Shown here: one piece after another, positions 34,833 through 45,200 of the stretch
How the letters are laid out: the number at the start of each line of letters is the position of its first letter
Numbering within the stretch: the first letter of the stretch is position 1
Assembly (NCBI GenBank): GCA_045587445.1
Contig: JAZNCH010000002.1
Span: forward strand, 1-64,000
Direction of reading: 5' to 3'
DNA: 64,000 nt
DNA from: RGIG1995 sp045587445
Lineage (GTDB): Bacteria > Bacillota > Clostridia > Oscillospirales > CAG-272
The notes under the pieces: model-generated
What the model saw: only the letters and a program-made list of their open reading frames with translations
Databases searched by the model: none
Told to the model about the DNA's origin: nothing
Program-made: the position numbers and the translations under genes

Positions 34833-35267
34833 ATGCTGAACATAAAAATTATATGCTGTGGTACTCTGAAAGAAGCTTATCTCAGAGACGCAGTAAAGGA
34901 ATACGAAAAAAGATTATCCGCATTCTGCAAACTTTCAATAACCGAAATAAAAGAAGATTCGCTTATAGCTACCTTTTCAGCAGTTTCTTCTTTTAAGGGC
35001 TACAAAATAGCACTCTGCATTGAGGGCGATATGCTGTCTTCCGAACAGCTTGCAGATACGGTAAATACGCTTGCAATAGACGGAAACAGCGATATTGCAT
35101 TTATCATAGGCGGTAGCGACGGTATTGCCGAGGAAATAAAGAAAATATGCCAAAAACGTCTTTCTTTCTCCAAAATGACCTTTCCTCATCAGCTTATGAG
35201 AGTTATCTTGCTTGAACAGATTTACAGAGCATTCACTATAATTAATCACAAACAATACCACAAGTGA
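34833..35267 (+). CDS. rlmH: 23S rRNA (pseudouridine1915-N3)-methyltransferase
   Basis: SPOUT methyltransferase of 144 residues that modifies pseudouridine 1915. It shows the SAM knot FIIGGSDGIAEEIK and the FPHQLMRVILLEQIYRAFTIINHKQYHK ending that is nearly invariant in RlmH. The gene is next to ftsH-region and mnmG, as in many Firmicute origin regions. Confidence 0.96.
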   Translation: MLNIKIICCGTLKEAYLRDAVKEYEKRLSAFCKLSITEIKEDSLIATFSAVSSFKGYKIALCIEGDMLSSEQLADTVNTLAIDGNSDIAFIIGGSDGIAEEIKKICQKRLSFSKMTFPHQLMRVILLEQIYRAFTIINHKQYHK

Positions 35268-35333
35268 AATTTACATATTTTTGTAATTCTGGTATTATAT
35301 TCCATTAGTTAAATTAAAATGAGGTAAAAGAAA

Positions 35334-37250
35334 TTGAATTATAACGCAGGAAGTGCTGACGTTGCAGTCATAGGAGCAGGACACGCAGGTATAGAAGCGG
35401 GTCTTGCTTCGGCAAGAATGGGTATGAAAACCATACTTTTTACAATTAATCTTGACGCCGTAGGAAACATGCCCTGTAATCCCTCTATTGGCGGCACAGG
35501 CAAGGGACACCTTGTATACGAAATTGACGCCTTGGGCGGTGAAATGGGATATGCCGCTGACCTCGTTACATTGCAGACGAGAACCCTTAACTTAGGCAAG
35601 GGGCCTGCGGTTCATTCGAAGAGAATTCAAGCCGATAGAATTAAATACCGCGAAATTATGAAAAGAACTATTGAAAACACGCCTAATCTTTCGTTGGTGC
35701 AGGCTGAAATAGTTGATTTTGAAACCGAAAGTATTGACGGTGTAAAACATATTTCCTCGGTTATAACAAAAATGGGTGCCGTTTGGAAAGTTCGCGCTGC
35801 TATTGTTTGTGCTGGTACGTTTTTAAACAGTAGAGTTATTACGGGCGAATGTGCGTATGAATCAGGTCCCGACGGTATGTTACCCGCCAAGGGCTTTACT
35901 GACGCGCTTATAAGAGAAGATATTGAAATATACCGTTTTAAAACGGGTACACCGCCAAGAGTCCACGCAGATACCGTTGACCTCGAATCTCTTGAAATCC
36001 AAAACGGAGACGAAAATACTCTCCCTTTTTCTGCAAGAACCAATTCGGAAGAATACAAAAATAGGGACCAAATTCCTTGCAGAATAGTATATACATCTAA
36101 AGAAACACACGATATTATAAAATCAAACCTCGACCGCTCACCTCTTTATTCAGGAGAAATAAAGGGGACCGGTCCCCGTTACTGCCCAAGCATTGAAGAC
36201 AAAGTCGTAAGATTTGCCGACAAGGAACGTCATCAGCTTTTTGTTGAACCTTGCGGAAAAGATACCAAAGAGCTTTATATACAAGGCTTTTCCTCGTCTT
36301 TACCCGAAGAAGTACAAATAAAAATGCTTCACTCACTCAAGGGCTTTGAAAATGCCCAAATGATGAGAACTGCATACGCTATTGAATACGATTGTATTAA
36401 CCCTACACAGCTTTATCCTACGCTTGAATTTAAGTCTATATCGGGACTTTACGGCGCAGGTCAGTTCAATGGCACAAGCGGTTACGAAGAAGCAGCCGCG
36501 CAAGGTCTTGTCGCAGGTATTAATGCAGTTCTAAAGATTCAAAACAAGGAACCGCTTATTCTCACACGCGATTCCTCTTACATAGGAACACTCATAGACG
36601 ACATCGTAACCAAGGGCACAAACGAGCCCTATAGAATTATGACCTCCCGTTCGGAATACAGGCTTCTTTTGAGACAGGACAACGCAGACACAAGACTTAC
36701 TCCCATGGGATACAAGCTTGGACTTATCAGCCAAGAAAGATACGATAAATATATTGAAAAACAAAAACAAATTGAAGCAGAAGTATACAGAGTAAGCAAA
36801 GTCACAATTCCTCCCACAGATAAGCTTAATAAAATACTTGAAGAAAACGGCACAACTCCCGTTACTACAGGCGTAAGACTTTCTGAACTTTTGCGCCGTC
36901 CGCAGTTAAGCTACACTTCTCTTGCAGATGTTGATATATCACGTCCTAACTTGCCTCTTGAAATAATTAGTTGCGCAGAAGTTATTATAAAATACGACGG
37001 ATATATAAAAAGACAGCTTGCGGAAGTTGAAAAATTCTCAAAGACAGAGGCTATTAAGCTTCCTAAAAATATCGATTACAACGAAATAAAGGGACTGCGC
37101 ATTGAAGCAAGACAAAAGCTTAACAAAATTAAACCCGAAAACATCGGACAAGCATCGAGAATAAGCGGCGTTAGTCCGGCTGATATTACGGTATTGCTTA
37201 TCTACAGCCAACAAAAACGCAGATATAACGGAGAAAATACTAATGACTGA
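35334..37250 (+). CDS. mnmG: tRNA uridine-5-carboxymethylaminomethyl modification enzyme
   Basis: FAD enzyme that, with MnmE, modifies U34 of certain tRNAs. The 638-residue protein opens with the FAD dinucleotide loop GAGHAGIEAG, then NPSIGGTGKGHLVYEIDALGG and the second signature GPRYCPSIEDK. The C-terminal RISGVSPADITVLL helix binds MnmE/tRNA. A TTG start codon at 35334 is likely: GAGG lies 9 bases ahead and no better ATG exists before the FAD loop. It overlaps rsmG by 8 bases. Confidence 0.96.
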   Translation: MNYNAGSADVAVIGAGHAGIEAGLASARMGMKTILFTINLDAVGNMPCNPSIGGTGKGHLVYEIDALGGEMGYAADLVTLQTRTLNLGKGPAVHSKRIQADRIKYREIMKRTIENTPNLSLVQAEIVDFETESIDGVKHISSVITKMGAVWKVRAAIVCAGTFLNSRVITGECAYESGPDGMLPAKGFTDALIREDIEIYRFKTGTPPRVHADTVDLESLEIQNGDENTLPFSARTNSEEYKNRDQIPCRIVYTSKETHDIIKSNLDRSPLYSGEIKGTGPRYCPSIEDKVVRFADKERHQLFVEPCGKDTKELYIQGFSSSLPEEVQIKMLHSLKGFENAQMMRTAYAIEYDCINPTQLYPTLEFKSISGLYGAGQFNGTSGYEEAAAQGLVAGINAVLKIQNKEPLILTRDSSYIGTLIDDIVTKGTNEPYRIMTSRSEYRLLLRQDNADTRLTPMGYKLGLISQERYDKYIEKQKQIEAEVYRVSKVTIPPTDKLNKILEENGTTPVTTGVRLSELLRRPQLSYTSLADVDISRPNLPLEIISCAEVIIKYDGYIKRQLAEVEKFSKTEAIKLPKNIDYNEIKGLRIEARQKLNKIKPENIGQASRISGVSPADITVLLIYSQQKRRYNGENTND

Positions 37251-37968
37251 TTACAGCGTTTTAATAAAAAACGTCTTTACGGCAAACGGACTTGATTCTT
37301 TGCTTAATGCTTTGGTTATTGAAAAACTGAACGTTTTGATTGACCGAATGACCTCGGTAAATGAAAATATGAATCTGACGGCAATAACAGACGCCGAAGA
37401 TATTATTTTAAAACACATTGCAGACTCTGCAACCATTATAAAATATGTTCCTCAAAATGCTCGTTTGCTCGACGTAGGCACCGGCGGCGGTTTTCCCGCA
37501 CTCCCTGTCGCTATTATACGTCCCGACGTTTCAGTTTACGCCTTGGACAGTACGGCAAAAAAATTAAAGTATATTAACGACACTGCAGAATTACTTGGAC
37601 TTAATAATTTAAAAACCGTTAACGGACGTGCTGAAGAGCTTGGGAAAAGCGTTAACTACAGAGAAAAATTTGACGTTGTAACCGCAAGAGCCGTTTCAGC
37701 ACTTAACATACTATCCGAACTATGTGTTCCGTTTGTAAAAATGGGCGGTCTGTTTATCTCTATGAAAGGCAGTTCAGCAGAAGAGGAAATATCTTTGGCA
37801 AAGAGCGGTATAATCCAGCTTGGCGGAGAAAAATTCCAAGACAATAAATTCACTTTGAGTTATTGCGACAAAGAACTTCAAAGACATCTTGTTATTTCCA
37901 AAAAGCAAAAAAACACTCCCCCCTCCTTCCCCAGAATGTATAACCGTATAGCAAAAAAGCCCTTATAA
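37243..37968 (+). CDS. rsmG: 16S rRNA (guanine527-N7)-methyltransferase
   Basis: 241-residue methyltransferase (GidB) with the SAM loop LLDVGTGGGFPALPVAI and the N-terminal NLTAITDAEDIILKHIADS block. CGGAGA within the 3' end of mnmG serves as RBS. mnmG-rsmG-noc-parA-parB is the standard origin-side order in Firmicutes. Loss of RsmG gives low-level streptomycin resistance elsewhere, but the gene here is complete. Confidence 0.96.
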   Translation: MTDYSVLIKNVFTANGLDSLLNALVIEKLNVLIDRMTSVNENMNLTAITDAEDIILKHIADSATIIKYVPQNARLLDVGTGGGFPALPVAIIRPDVSVYALDSTAKKLKYINDTAELLGLNNLKTVNGRAEELGKSVNYREKFDVVTARAVSALNILSELCVPFVKMGGLFISMKGSSAEEEISLAKSGIIQLGGEKFQDNKFTLSYCDKELQRHLVISKKQKNTPPSFPRMYNRIAKKPL

Positions 37969-37999
37969 CAATTGTATTTTTCACAATAATTTATATTAC

Positions 38000-38040
38000 A
38001 AGAATAACCTTTGTTTTCTTAGGTTTATTCTTGTTTTTTT
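38000..38040 (+). terminator. Terminator of mnmG-rsmG
   Basis: AAGAATAACCT / AGGTTTATTCTT followed by GTTTTTTT. It lies 30 bases after the rsmG stop. Confidence 0.85.
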
Positions 38041-38151
38041 ATTTTCATTTACAAAACAAATTTTTTTCCGCCAACTTGTTTTGATTAATTATTTAATTTA
38101 TCTGTGTTATTATTTTATTTACAAAGAATTATAAAATAAAAGGAGATAAAA

Positions 38152-38991
38152 ATGAATTTAGTTTACAAAGAAAAAGACCAGAAGAATGATTGCCATAACT
38201 TTTCCGGAAGAGTATGTATGATTTCAACGGACAAGCTCTTCCCCAATCCATCGCAACCCAGATTTATTTTTGAAGACGAGCCTCTACTTCGCCTTGCAGA
38301 CAGCATACGACGTTTTGGCATTCTTCAACCGCTTTCGGTAAGACCTTCGCGCAATCCCGAGGGTGATATACAAGCTTATCAAATTATAGCAGGAGAAAGG
38401 CGGTGGCGTGCAGCAAGAATTTTAGGATTTGAGTGTGTCCCATGCCTCATTCTCGATATTGACAATCAAAGCTCTGCCGAATTAGCACTAATTGAAAACA
38501 TACAAAGAGAAGACTTAAATATTTTTGAACAAGCCGCCGCAATCGCATCCCTTATTGATATTTACGGTCTAACACAAGAACAAGCGGCACGACAGCTCTC
38601 ATCAAGCCAAGCATACATAGCTAATAAACTTCGAATTTTAAAACTCACGCCCAAAGAACGCGCACAAATCATCAAAAACAAACTCACCGAAAGACACGCA
38701 AGAGCATTATTGCGAATTGACAATCCCGAAGCTCGACTCGAGGCCATTTCACACATTGCCGCAAAAGAATTAAACGTAAGTGCGACGGAACGTTATATTG
38801 ACGCATTACTCGCCGAACAGCAAGTCTCAAAATGCACGATAAAACCTTATCTAAAAGACCTGCGTTTTTTCTATAACTCGGTAGACAAAGCAACATCTAT
38901 TTTAAAAGATTGCGGATTTGACGTTGTTACCGAAAGAAACGAGCTGCCCTCGGAGACTCTTATAACAATACACATACCTCACAAAACCTAA
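38152..38991 (+). CDS. noc: Nucleoid occlusion protein Noc (ParB family)
   Basis: A 279-residue ParB-type DNA-binding CTPase. The N-terminal nuclease-like/CTP domain carries IIAGERRWRAARILG and IENIQREDLN, followed by a helix-turn-helix (YGLTQEQAARQLSSSQAYIANKLRIL). It is homologous to ParB encoded 1 kb away. Its place after rsmG and before parA is the Noc position. In Bacillus Noc binds separate Noc sites and blocks division over the nucleoid; which site this one recognises is not visible. RBS AAAGGAGAT. Confidence 0.9.
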   Translation: MNLVYKEKDQKNDCHNFSGRVCMISTDKLFPNPSQPRFIFEDEPLLRLADSIRRFGILQPLSVRPSRNPEGDIQAYQIIAGERRWRAARILGFECVPCLILDIDNQSSAELALIENIQREDLNIFEQAAAIASLIDIYGLTQEQAARQLSSSQAYIANKLRILKLTPKERAQIIKNKLTERHARALLRIDNPEARLEAISHIAAKELNVSATERYIDALLAEQQVSKCTIKPYLKDLRFFYNSVDKATSILKDCGFDVVTERNELPSETLITIHIPHKT

Positions 38992-39000
38992 TCTCCACAA

Positions 39001-39016
39001 TGTTTCACGTGAAACA
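39001..39016. promoter_or_regulatory. parS site 1
   Basis: TGTTTCACGTGAAACA, a perfect 16-base palindrome matching the canonical ParB-binding site. It lies directly after noc. Confidence 0.95.
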
Positions 39017-39038
39017 ATATTTTCCCTCAAGAAGAAAA

Positions 39039-39054
39039 TGTTTCACGTGGAACA
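39039..39054. promoter_or_regulatory. parS site 2
   Basis: TGTTTCACGTGGAACA, whose reverse complement TGTTCCACGTGAAACA is the Bacillus consensus. Its centre is 38 bases from that of site 1, in the noc-parA gap. Confidence 0.95.
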
Positions 39055-39104
39055 TTTGTATTATTATAAATATGTAAATAATTCTCCTATAGCTCCCTTT
39101 TTGG

Positions 39105-39133
39105 TTGACAATCGGGCATTCAACTGTTATAAT
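39105..39133 (+). promoter_or_regulatory. Perfect consensus promoter of parA-parB
   Basis: TTGACA (39105-39110), 17 bases and TATAAT (39128-39133). It lies 50 bases from parS site 2, so ParB spreading from parS may affect it. Confidence 0.85.
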
Positions 39134-39165
39134 TAATAAAGCAACGACAAAAGGAGAAGATAACA

Positions 39166-39930
39166 GTGGGCAGAATTATAACCCTCGCAAACCAAAAAGG
39201 CGGAGTTGGAAAAACCACGTCAACCGTAAACATAGCCGCAGAAGCCGGCCTCGCCGGAAAGAAGGTTTTGCTCGTAGATAATGACCCTCAGGGTAACGCA
39301 ACAAGCGCCGTAGGTCTTTTCAATAAAAAGAATCTTACACATTCTACATATTCTACGATTATTGAACCCGACACCGTTCGTTTGTCTATTCATAAAACGG
39401 CATTTGAAAATCTAGACGTTATGCCCTCAAACATTAATCTTGCAGGCGCAGAAATAGAGATAATTGAATTTAGCGACAGACACAAGAGATTAAAAAATGC
39501 GCTCGACCAAATAAAAGACGAATACGACTACATATTTATCGACTGCCCCCCAACACTCGGACTTTTGACCGTTAACGCGCTCGTCGCATCAGATGGAATT
39601 ATCATTCCTATGCAGTGCGAATACTTTGCGCTTGAGGGATTGGCGCAGTTGTCGGTATCTATAAAAAAAGTTAAACAGATGTACAACCCCAAGCTTGAGC
39701 TTGTAGGTATATTGATTACTATGTACAACGGAAGACTGAACTTGTCCTTACAGGTAATGTCGGAATTGAAAAAATATTATTCCGATAAGCTCTTCAAAAC
39801 GGTCATTGCACGAAACGTAAGATTGAGCGAAGCTCCAAGCTACGGAAAACCAATAAAGTATTTTGACAAACACTCCAAGGGTTCGCAGGCTTACGCAGAA
39901 GTAACACAAGAAATTTTTGAAAGAATTTAA
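39166..39930 (+). CDS. parA: Chromosome-partitioning ATPase ParA (Soj)
   Basis: ParA-type ATPase of 254 residues that works with ParB-parS in origin segregation and, in Bacillus, in DnaA control. The deviant Walker A KGGVGKTT (K11-T18) follows GRIITLANQ; the FIDCPPTLGLLTVNAL Walker B is intact. The gene begins with GTG, with RBS AAAGGAGA. It has no N-terminal DNA-binding domain, so it is the short chromosomal type. parB follows after 16 bases. Confidence 0.96.
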   Translation: MGRIITLANQKGGVGKTTSTVNIAAEAGLAGKKVLLVDNDPQGNATSAVGLFNKKNLTHSTYSTIIEPDTVRLSIHKTAFENLDVMPSNINLAGAEIEIIEFSDRHKRLKNALDQIKDEYDYIFIDCPPTLGLLTVNALVASDGIIIPMQCEYFALEGLAQLSVSIKKVKQMYNPKLELVGILITMYNGRLNLSLQVMSELKKYYSDKLFKTVIARNVRLSEAPSYGKPIKYFDKHSKGSQAYAEVTQEIFERI

Positions 39931-39946
39931 AACTAAGAGGATCATT

Positions 39947-40828
39947 ATGGCTAAAGAAAAAGGCTCCGGAAGAGGTCTTGACGCGATTTTTATAGACAAC
40001 TATGAAATTGAAGACTCTTCATCAGACAAAATAACAACACTTAGATTGAGCGAAATTGAACCCGAACCAACACAGCCACGCTCGATTTTTGAACATGAAC
40101 CACTGGAAGAGCTTGCATCTTCAATTGCAACTCACGGTCTTTTGCAACCAATTATTGTAAGAGAGGGCAAAAACGGTTATTACCGAATAGTTGCAGGCGA
40201 AAGACGTTGGAGAGCTTCAAAAATGGCAGGACTTGCAGAAGTTCCTGTTATTATAATAAAAGCAGACGACAGAAAAGCCGCAGAATTGTCTTTGATTGAA
40301 AACCTCCAAAGAGAAAACCTTAACGCTTTGGAAGAAGCAGAGGCTTATAAAGCACTTATTGACGAGTACAACCTCACCCAAGAGGAAGTTTCTTCCAGAA
40401 TTGGAAAAAGTAGGTCAGCTATATCCAATACAATGCGATTACTTAATCTCCCCAACACCGTACTACAGCTTATAAAAGAAAAAAAGCTTACCGCAGGACA
40501 TGCAAGAGCACTTCTCGGACTTAATGACAGTGCCCTTATATGCACAGTTGCAGAAAAAGCCGTCGCAAAAGCTCTTTCAGTAAGACAAGTTGAAGCTTTA
40601 GTCGATTCTTTAAACGGAAAAACCAAAAAGACCGCTTTAACACCACCAAGCGTTGTTGAAGTAGACTACGTTGCAGAGCTCGAAAAAAGAGTTACCGAGC
40701 AAATGGGCAGACTTTTCAAGATACACACAAAAGGAAAACGCAAAAAAATTGAAATCGAATACAGCGACGAACGCGATTTGGAAAACATAATTAAAAAACT
40801 TTGCGGAAATACTTTTTTTGAAGATTGA
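39947..40828 (+). CDS. parB: Chromosome-partitioning protein ParB (Spo0J)
   Basis: CTP-dependent DNA clamp that loads at parS. The 293 residues start KGSGRGLDAIF, then the CTP/nuclease-like domain with IVAGERRWRASKMAG and IENLQRENLN, the helix-turn-helix YNLTQEEVSSRIGKSRSAISNTMRLL, and a C-terminal dimerisation domain. A start ten codons upstream would overlap parA; AGAGGATC fits the ATG at 39947. Its cognate parS sites lie just upstream of parA. Confidence 0.96.
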   Translation: MAKEKGSGRGLDAIFIDNYEIEDSSSDKITTLRLSEIEPEPTQPRSIFEHEPLEELASSIATHGLLQPIIVREGKNGYYRIVAGERRWRASKMAGLAEVPVIIIKADDRKAAELSLIENLQRENLNALEEAEAYKALIDEYNLTQEEVSSRIGKSRSAISNTMRLLNLPNTVLQLIKEKKLTAGHARALLGLNDSALICTVAEKAVAKALSVRQVEALVDSLNGKTKKTALTPPSVVEVDYVAELEKRVTEQMGRLFKIHTKGKRKKIEIEYSDERDLENIIKKLCGNTFFED

Positions 40829-40832
40829 CACC

Positions 40833-40860
40833 TTGATTTTGCATAATTTCAGTATATAAT
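40833..40860 (+). promoter_or_regulatory. Promoter downstream of parB
   Basis: TTGATT (40833-40838), 16 bases and TATAAT (40855-40860), 17 bases before the next start codon. The close spacing means a very short leader. Confidence 0.6.
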
Positions 40861-40876
40861 AATTGAGGTAAAATAT

Positions 40877-41338
40877 ATGATTCTCCCCGATTTTTCTTAT
40901 TTTGTTGACTACCAAAGGTCGTCCTTGACTATGATAGTTTCTTCTTTTCTTATAGGAATAATAATTGCATCTGCTGCTGCACTTTATAGACAACTTTTCC
41001 TTGGAAGCATAGTACGTAATATTATAAAAAAGAAAGCTTTTTCCGAAGATACAGCTCTTACACTTGAAGAACTTGGATACAACCCCAAAAATATTTTTTA
41101 TAAATTTGCATTCAGAACCAATTCAACCTTTAAAAAAACAGTTCACAGAACAGCAGAACAACCTGCACGCTATTATATCCCAGAGATAATAAAAGACAGA
41201 GAAGAAATAAGATACCGCAAAAAAGGAAACGATTTTTTGGGTATTATTCTTGCTGTAATTGTGTTTGCAGCCGTAGCTCTCGTTTCTCTTACACTAATTC
41301 CATGGTTTAAAGACGCATTATCCAATATTTTTTCTTAA
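40877..41338 (+). CDS. Small membrane protein of unknown function
   Basis: I do not recognise a family in these 153 residues. There are two likely transmembrane helices, one near the N-terminus (about 18-38; TMIVSSFLIGIIIASAAALY) and one near the C-terminus (about 118-140; FLGIILAVIVFAAVALVSLT). Between them lies a basic, cytoplasmic stretch with ALTLEELGYNPKNIFYKFAF, which could be a small folded domain. GAGG precedes the ATG. It sits between parB and a MORN-repeat gene, 21 bases apart from the latter, so those two may be one unit. Confidence 0.75.
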   Translation: MILPDFSYFVDYQRSSLTMIVSSFLIGIIIASAAALYRQLFLGSIVRNIIKKKAFSEDTALTLEELGYNPKNIFYKFAFRTNSTFKKTVHRTAEQPARYYIPEIIKDREEIRYRKKGNDFLGIILAVIVFAAVALVSLTLIPWFKDALSNIFS

Positions 41339-41359
41339 TTTTTTTAAGAGGTAATTAAT

Positions 41360-42193
41360 ATGAACAACAAAACTCAATCAACCAGACGCCCTCCGGTTAG
41401 AAGAAAACAAAAGAAAGTTAACAAGACCGGCAGACTTTTGCTCGTTATGGTAATAGCATCGCTCATTTTGGTAGGAATTATCTGCCTCGCGGGATATATT
41501 ATAGGGTACAGATACGTCAAAGTTGAAACCAATTACGGCACACTTAAATATTTTGGTACAGTAAGTTCAGACGGTACACTGAAAAACGGCACCATCTATT
41601 TCTCAAACGGAAACAGAGGAAAAGTTGACGGTCAAAACAGCACCATAACATATACAAACGGCGACAAATATACCGGCGGTCTTTCAAAACTCCAAAGAAA
41701 CGGCAGAGGTATATACAAATATGCTAACGGCGACGTTTACGAGGGCAATTTCGAAAACAATAAGTTTTCGGGATTCGGCATCTACAAATACAAAAACGGC
41801 GACGTTTACGAGGGCAATTACAAAAACGGACTTATGGACGGAAGCGGCACTTACACTTGGGCTGACGGAACGACCTACTCAGGTGATTTTAGAGATAATA
41901 TGCGCAACGGACTCGGTAAGCTTACAATTTCCGAAAATTACTACTACGAAGGCAGTTACGTAAACAACGCAAAAGAGGGCAAAGGTAAATACGTCTTTGA
42001 GAACGGCGACATTTATGAGGGCGATTATAAGAACGACGTTCGCACAGGTAACGGTACTTACACTTGGCCAAACGGCGAAAGCTATACGGGACAATTCGTA
42101 AACAACGACATGCACGGCTATGGTAAATATACCTGGCCAAGCGGTAGAGTATATGAAGGAAACTTCTATCAAGGTCAAATAGCAGTTCAATAA
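41360..42193 (+). CDS. Membrane-anchored MORN-repeat protein
   Basis: A 277-residue protein with a basic N-terminus, one transmembrane helix (about 26-48) and then about seven or eight MORN repeats of 23 residues up to the C-terminus (for example YANGDVYEGNFENNKFSGFG). The repeats would face outward if the basic end stays in the cytoplasm. MORN repeats form beta-hairpin solenoids and often bind lipids or proteins; no function can be assigned. Two neighbouring repeats share a 25-base identical stretch (41726-41750 and 41795-41819, 69 bases apart), a sign of recent repeat duplication. Confidence 0.9.
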   Translation: MNNKTQSTRRPPVRRKQKKVNKTGRLLLVMVIASLILVGIICLAGYIIGYRYVKVETNYGTLKYFGTVSSDGTLKNGTIYFSNGNRGKVDGQNSTITYTNGDKYTGGLSKLQRNGRGIYKYANGDVYEGNFENNKFSGFGIYKYKNGDVYEGNYKNGLMDGSGTYTWADGTTYSGDFRDNMRNGLGKLTISENYYYEGSYVNNAKEGKGKYVFENGDIYEGDYKNDVRTGNGTYTWPNGESYTGQFVNNDMHGYGKYTWPSGRVYEGNFYQGQIAVQ

Positions 42194-42200
42194 AAACACA

Positions 42201-42232
42201 AAAGGGGCTGAGTTCAATGACTCAGCCTCTTT
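42201..42232. terminator. Bidirectional terminator between the MORN and large exoprotein genes
   Basis: AAAGGGGCTGAGT / ACTCAGCCTCTTT. The genes converge, and the hairpin overlaps the stop codon of the minus-strand gene. Confidence 0.85.
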
Positions 42233-45200
42233 GATTTTGCCCTCCGTCTCCACACCAATATTATAAGAGACACAAGAATTATTAAAGATAAAACAGGGTA
42301 CAAATAACGTCTTAAGACAACTATTACTTCATCATCATTATCGGTAGAATCGTTAAATTCAAAAAGCTGTGCATCGGTATAATCACACGATAAACATTCA
42401 ATTGAAGATATAAGCGCCTGCGGACTGTCATAATAGTTTTCTTCTGCCCTAAACAAAATTTGAATTGAATCAACCTTGTCAATCCCCGAAAATGCCGAAA
42501 AATCGCAGTATATTTCAGTCCAAACAGCTTTTTTTACTCTGCCTGTCATTTCATAAACATCATTCCCCGACATCAAAGACACAGTTATTTGAGAATAGTT
42601 AACGTTAGTAGGCAAGGATGCAATATTCAAGCCAAAATGAAGTATGGGAGATTTCGATAAATCAAACGGCTCGTCAAACATTTTGACTATTCCGCGCGAC
42701 TCACCCTCAGGAACATCGCCCAAGGTTAATGAAATTAAATCTTTTTTATCGAAAAAAGTATATCCGGCAGTCAATCTTTCAGTGAAGCCGTAACGTTTCC
42801 AACCGTCGTTATTTGCAGAGAAGTTCGAAAAAATTATTTTTCCTTTTGTGTCGGGTTCAGTAAACATAATTATTCCCGAAGTTATATTTCTTCTGATAAT
42901 ATTCTTGTTTGAAAAACTTTCGATAACACTTTCCCACGTTGCAACACCGAGCATTTCCGAAACAAAACCGCTTGCAGTCATAGACAAACTCGTATCTACG
43001 TACTTCATAGCATCGTTGTAATTACAGCTACGGTCTGTAATATACGCCGACACCAACGTATTCAACGCTCTGTAGCAATTATAAACGTAGTCCGCCGTTA
43101 TCTCTTCCTCACTCATATTGGCAAATATGCTTTCCTCAATTATTATATAATCTCTCGAAGAATTGTTATACAACAACGCCGGGGATTTAAGGTAGTTAAC
43201 CATAACTCCGATATTTTTAAATCCTACTCTGTCAGCAAAATACTCGTCTTTGAGTTCTGTATCTTTATAAGAAAAATAATCTTCTTTATAATTCGGATAA
43301 GGATTGTGCGCCAATCCCCACGCAATATCCCCCATTGAAGTTATATAACCGTCCAAGGAATCAAGAAAAGCCTTGTTGTCGTATCTTGTATATAAATCAA
43401 ACGGCAATCCCTTATTCCAATTTGAGTCAACAAACGTATAAACCCTAACATAAGGAAAATACGACCGCGCCGCATTGTATATGGTGCGAAGTCCGTTAGC
43501 ATACAAAGATACAAAATCCATCAGAATCTTGTTTCCCATATTGTAGTTATTTTGGGAATTTGCTACCTGATCACCAAAAACAAAACGGGTTATTTCTCCA
43601 TTCACGCAATATCTTGATGCAAAAAATTCGGTTATTGCACGAAGGTATGTCAATCCTTGTCTGTCCGCCGTATTATACGCACAATACTCCGAATCGAGCT
43701 CGGCATCCTTGTGTATCAACACTCGGTTTAAAGCATCGTTCCCCGTATCCGAAACAACAAACACTACCGTAACGTCAATATCTTTTTCGGCATAATTTTT
43801 TATCATCGTGCTTAAAGCACCAAAATATTCGGTATTATAGTAGAATAAGTTTCCGCCGCACTCAAATTTTCCGCCTCCGCTTTCTTCCGCTTCAAAAAAC
43901 TTGCCTATATCCACCCAAACAGCCGTATCAGATGCTCCAACCTCTTGCATAAACGATATACTCGTACCTCTCACACCCTTACCGCTTCGTTTGGCGGGGG
44001 CAGTAATCTCTTCTTTTACGTAGCTTTCCGGGTTAGTTATGCATTTCGAGGTTGAAATAACCGTAAAATCATCGTCAATTTTAAGTGCTGCTGTATATTT
44101 TTTGTACAAAAACGCTCTCTCGTCCTTTGCTTTTCCGTAATCTATACGAAAAATAAAATCATCAAACGTTACATTTGTTTTCGCCAAAGGCTCCAAATTC
44201 AATAAATCTTCTTCATTTATATTGTCGCAAAAATCATTTGCAAACAAATAAATTTCACCCACGCTGCTAATGTTATCCTTATTAACACTGCCTCGTATTA
44301 TAATTTCTTCAGTCCCCGAGTTTAAAACGCAAGTATCAATTCCAATTTCATATTTATCATTTGACGAATATGCAGAACAAGGTGATATACCGTATATTCT
44401 AACAGTATCCATTTTTACACCCTCAAATATCAGGGCTATTTTTTGTATATTTCCTCCCTCTATCGGTAAATAAACCGAACAATAATTCTTGGCCGTATTT
44501 ACCGTCTTATAACATTCCTCGACTAAGGCATTTTCGCCCCTCTTCACCAAAAGTCTAACGTTTTGACACAGTCCTTCAGTGTAAAAATCTACCTTTAGAC
44601 TGTTTGCATCACCCATATTCTTGTAAACAAATCCCTCTGAATCAAGTCTTAATTCATCACCGACACCCTCAATTGAATGAACACCGTCTGAATATATGTT
44701 TGTTCCACCCATAACATCGTAATTCTCAGCCCCAACAGATGCACAGAAGTACGCACCAACCTTGTCCGACAATGTTATACTGTCTATATAATACTCAAAA
44801 TCAGACGATGGAACAACAGAATTCTCATAGCTGACGGCAATCTTTATCTTATTTATGCTCTTCCGGCTTTGCCACGTTGACACGTCAACAAATACACCAT
44901 TCCAGCCCTCGCTTTCAATCTCGTCGGCAAAAACAAACATATCGGCATCCGAATACATCTCAATCCTTACACAATATTTCGCTTTTTCAACGTCAATACA
45001 ATTCATCGAAAGCATCATAACGGAATATAACGACAAATCAACGGGCTCTTGATACGTTTTTTCAATATAATATCTCTGTTCGCTTAAAGCATTATCAATT
45101 CTGACTACCAGACTGCCGCCGTCAGTTAACGAACTAAAGGGAAAAGCCTTGATTTTTTCTGACAAAGTTACATTAACGTTAGCCATTTCGGAATCCCAAC

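Noticed and set aside
35334..35336. TTG start of mnmG, considered as an error in start choice
   Set aside because: GAGG at the right distance and no ATG before the FAD loop support the TTG; rare start codons are also used by parA and the DUF1846 gene here (GTG).
38152..40828. noc and parB considered as a recent tandem duplication
   Set aside because: They are related but clearly diverged and occupy the standard Firmicute positions on either side of parA; this is an old paralogue pair.
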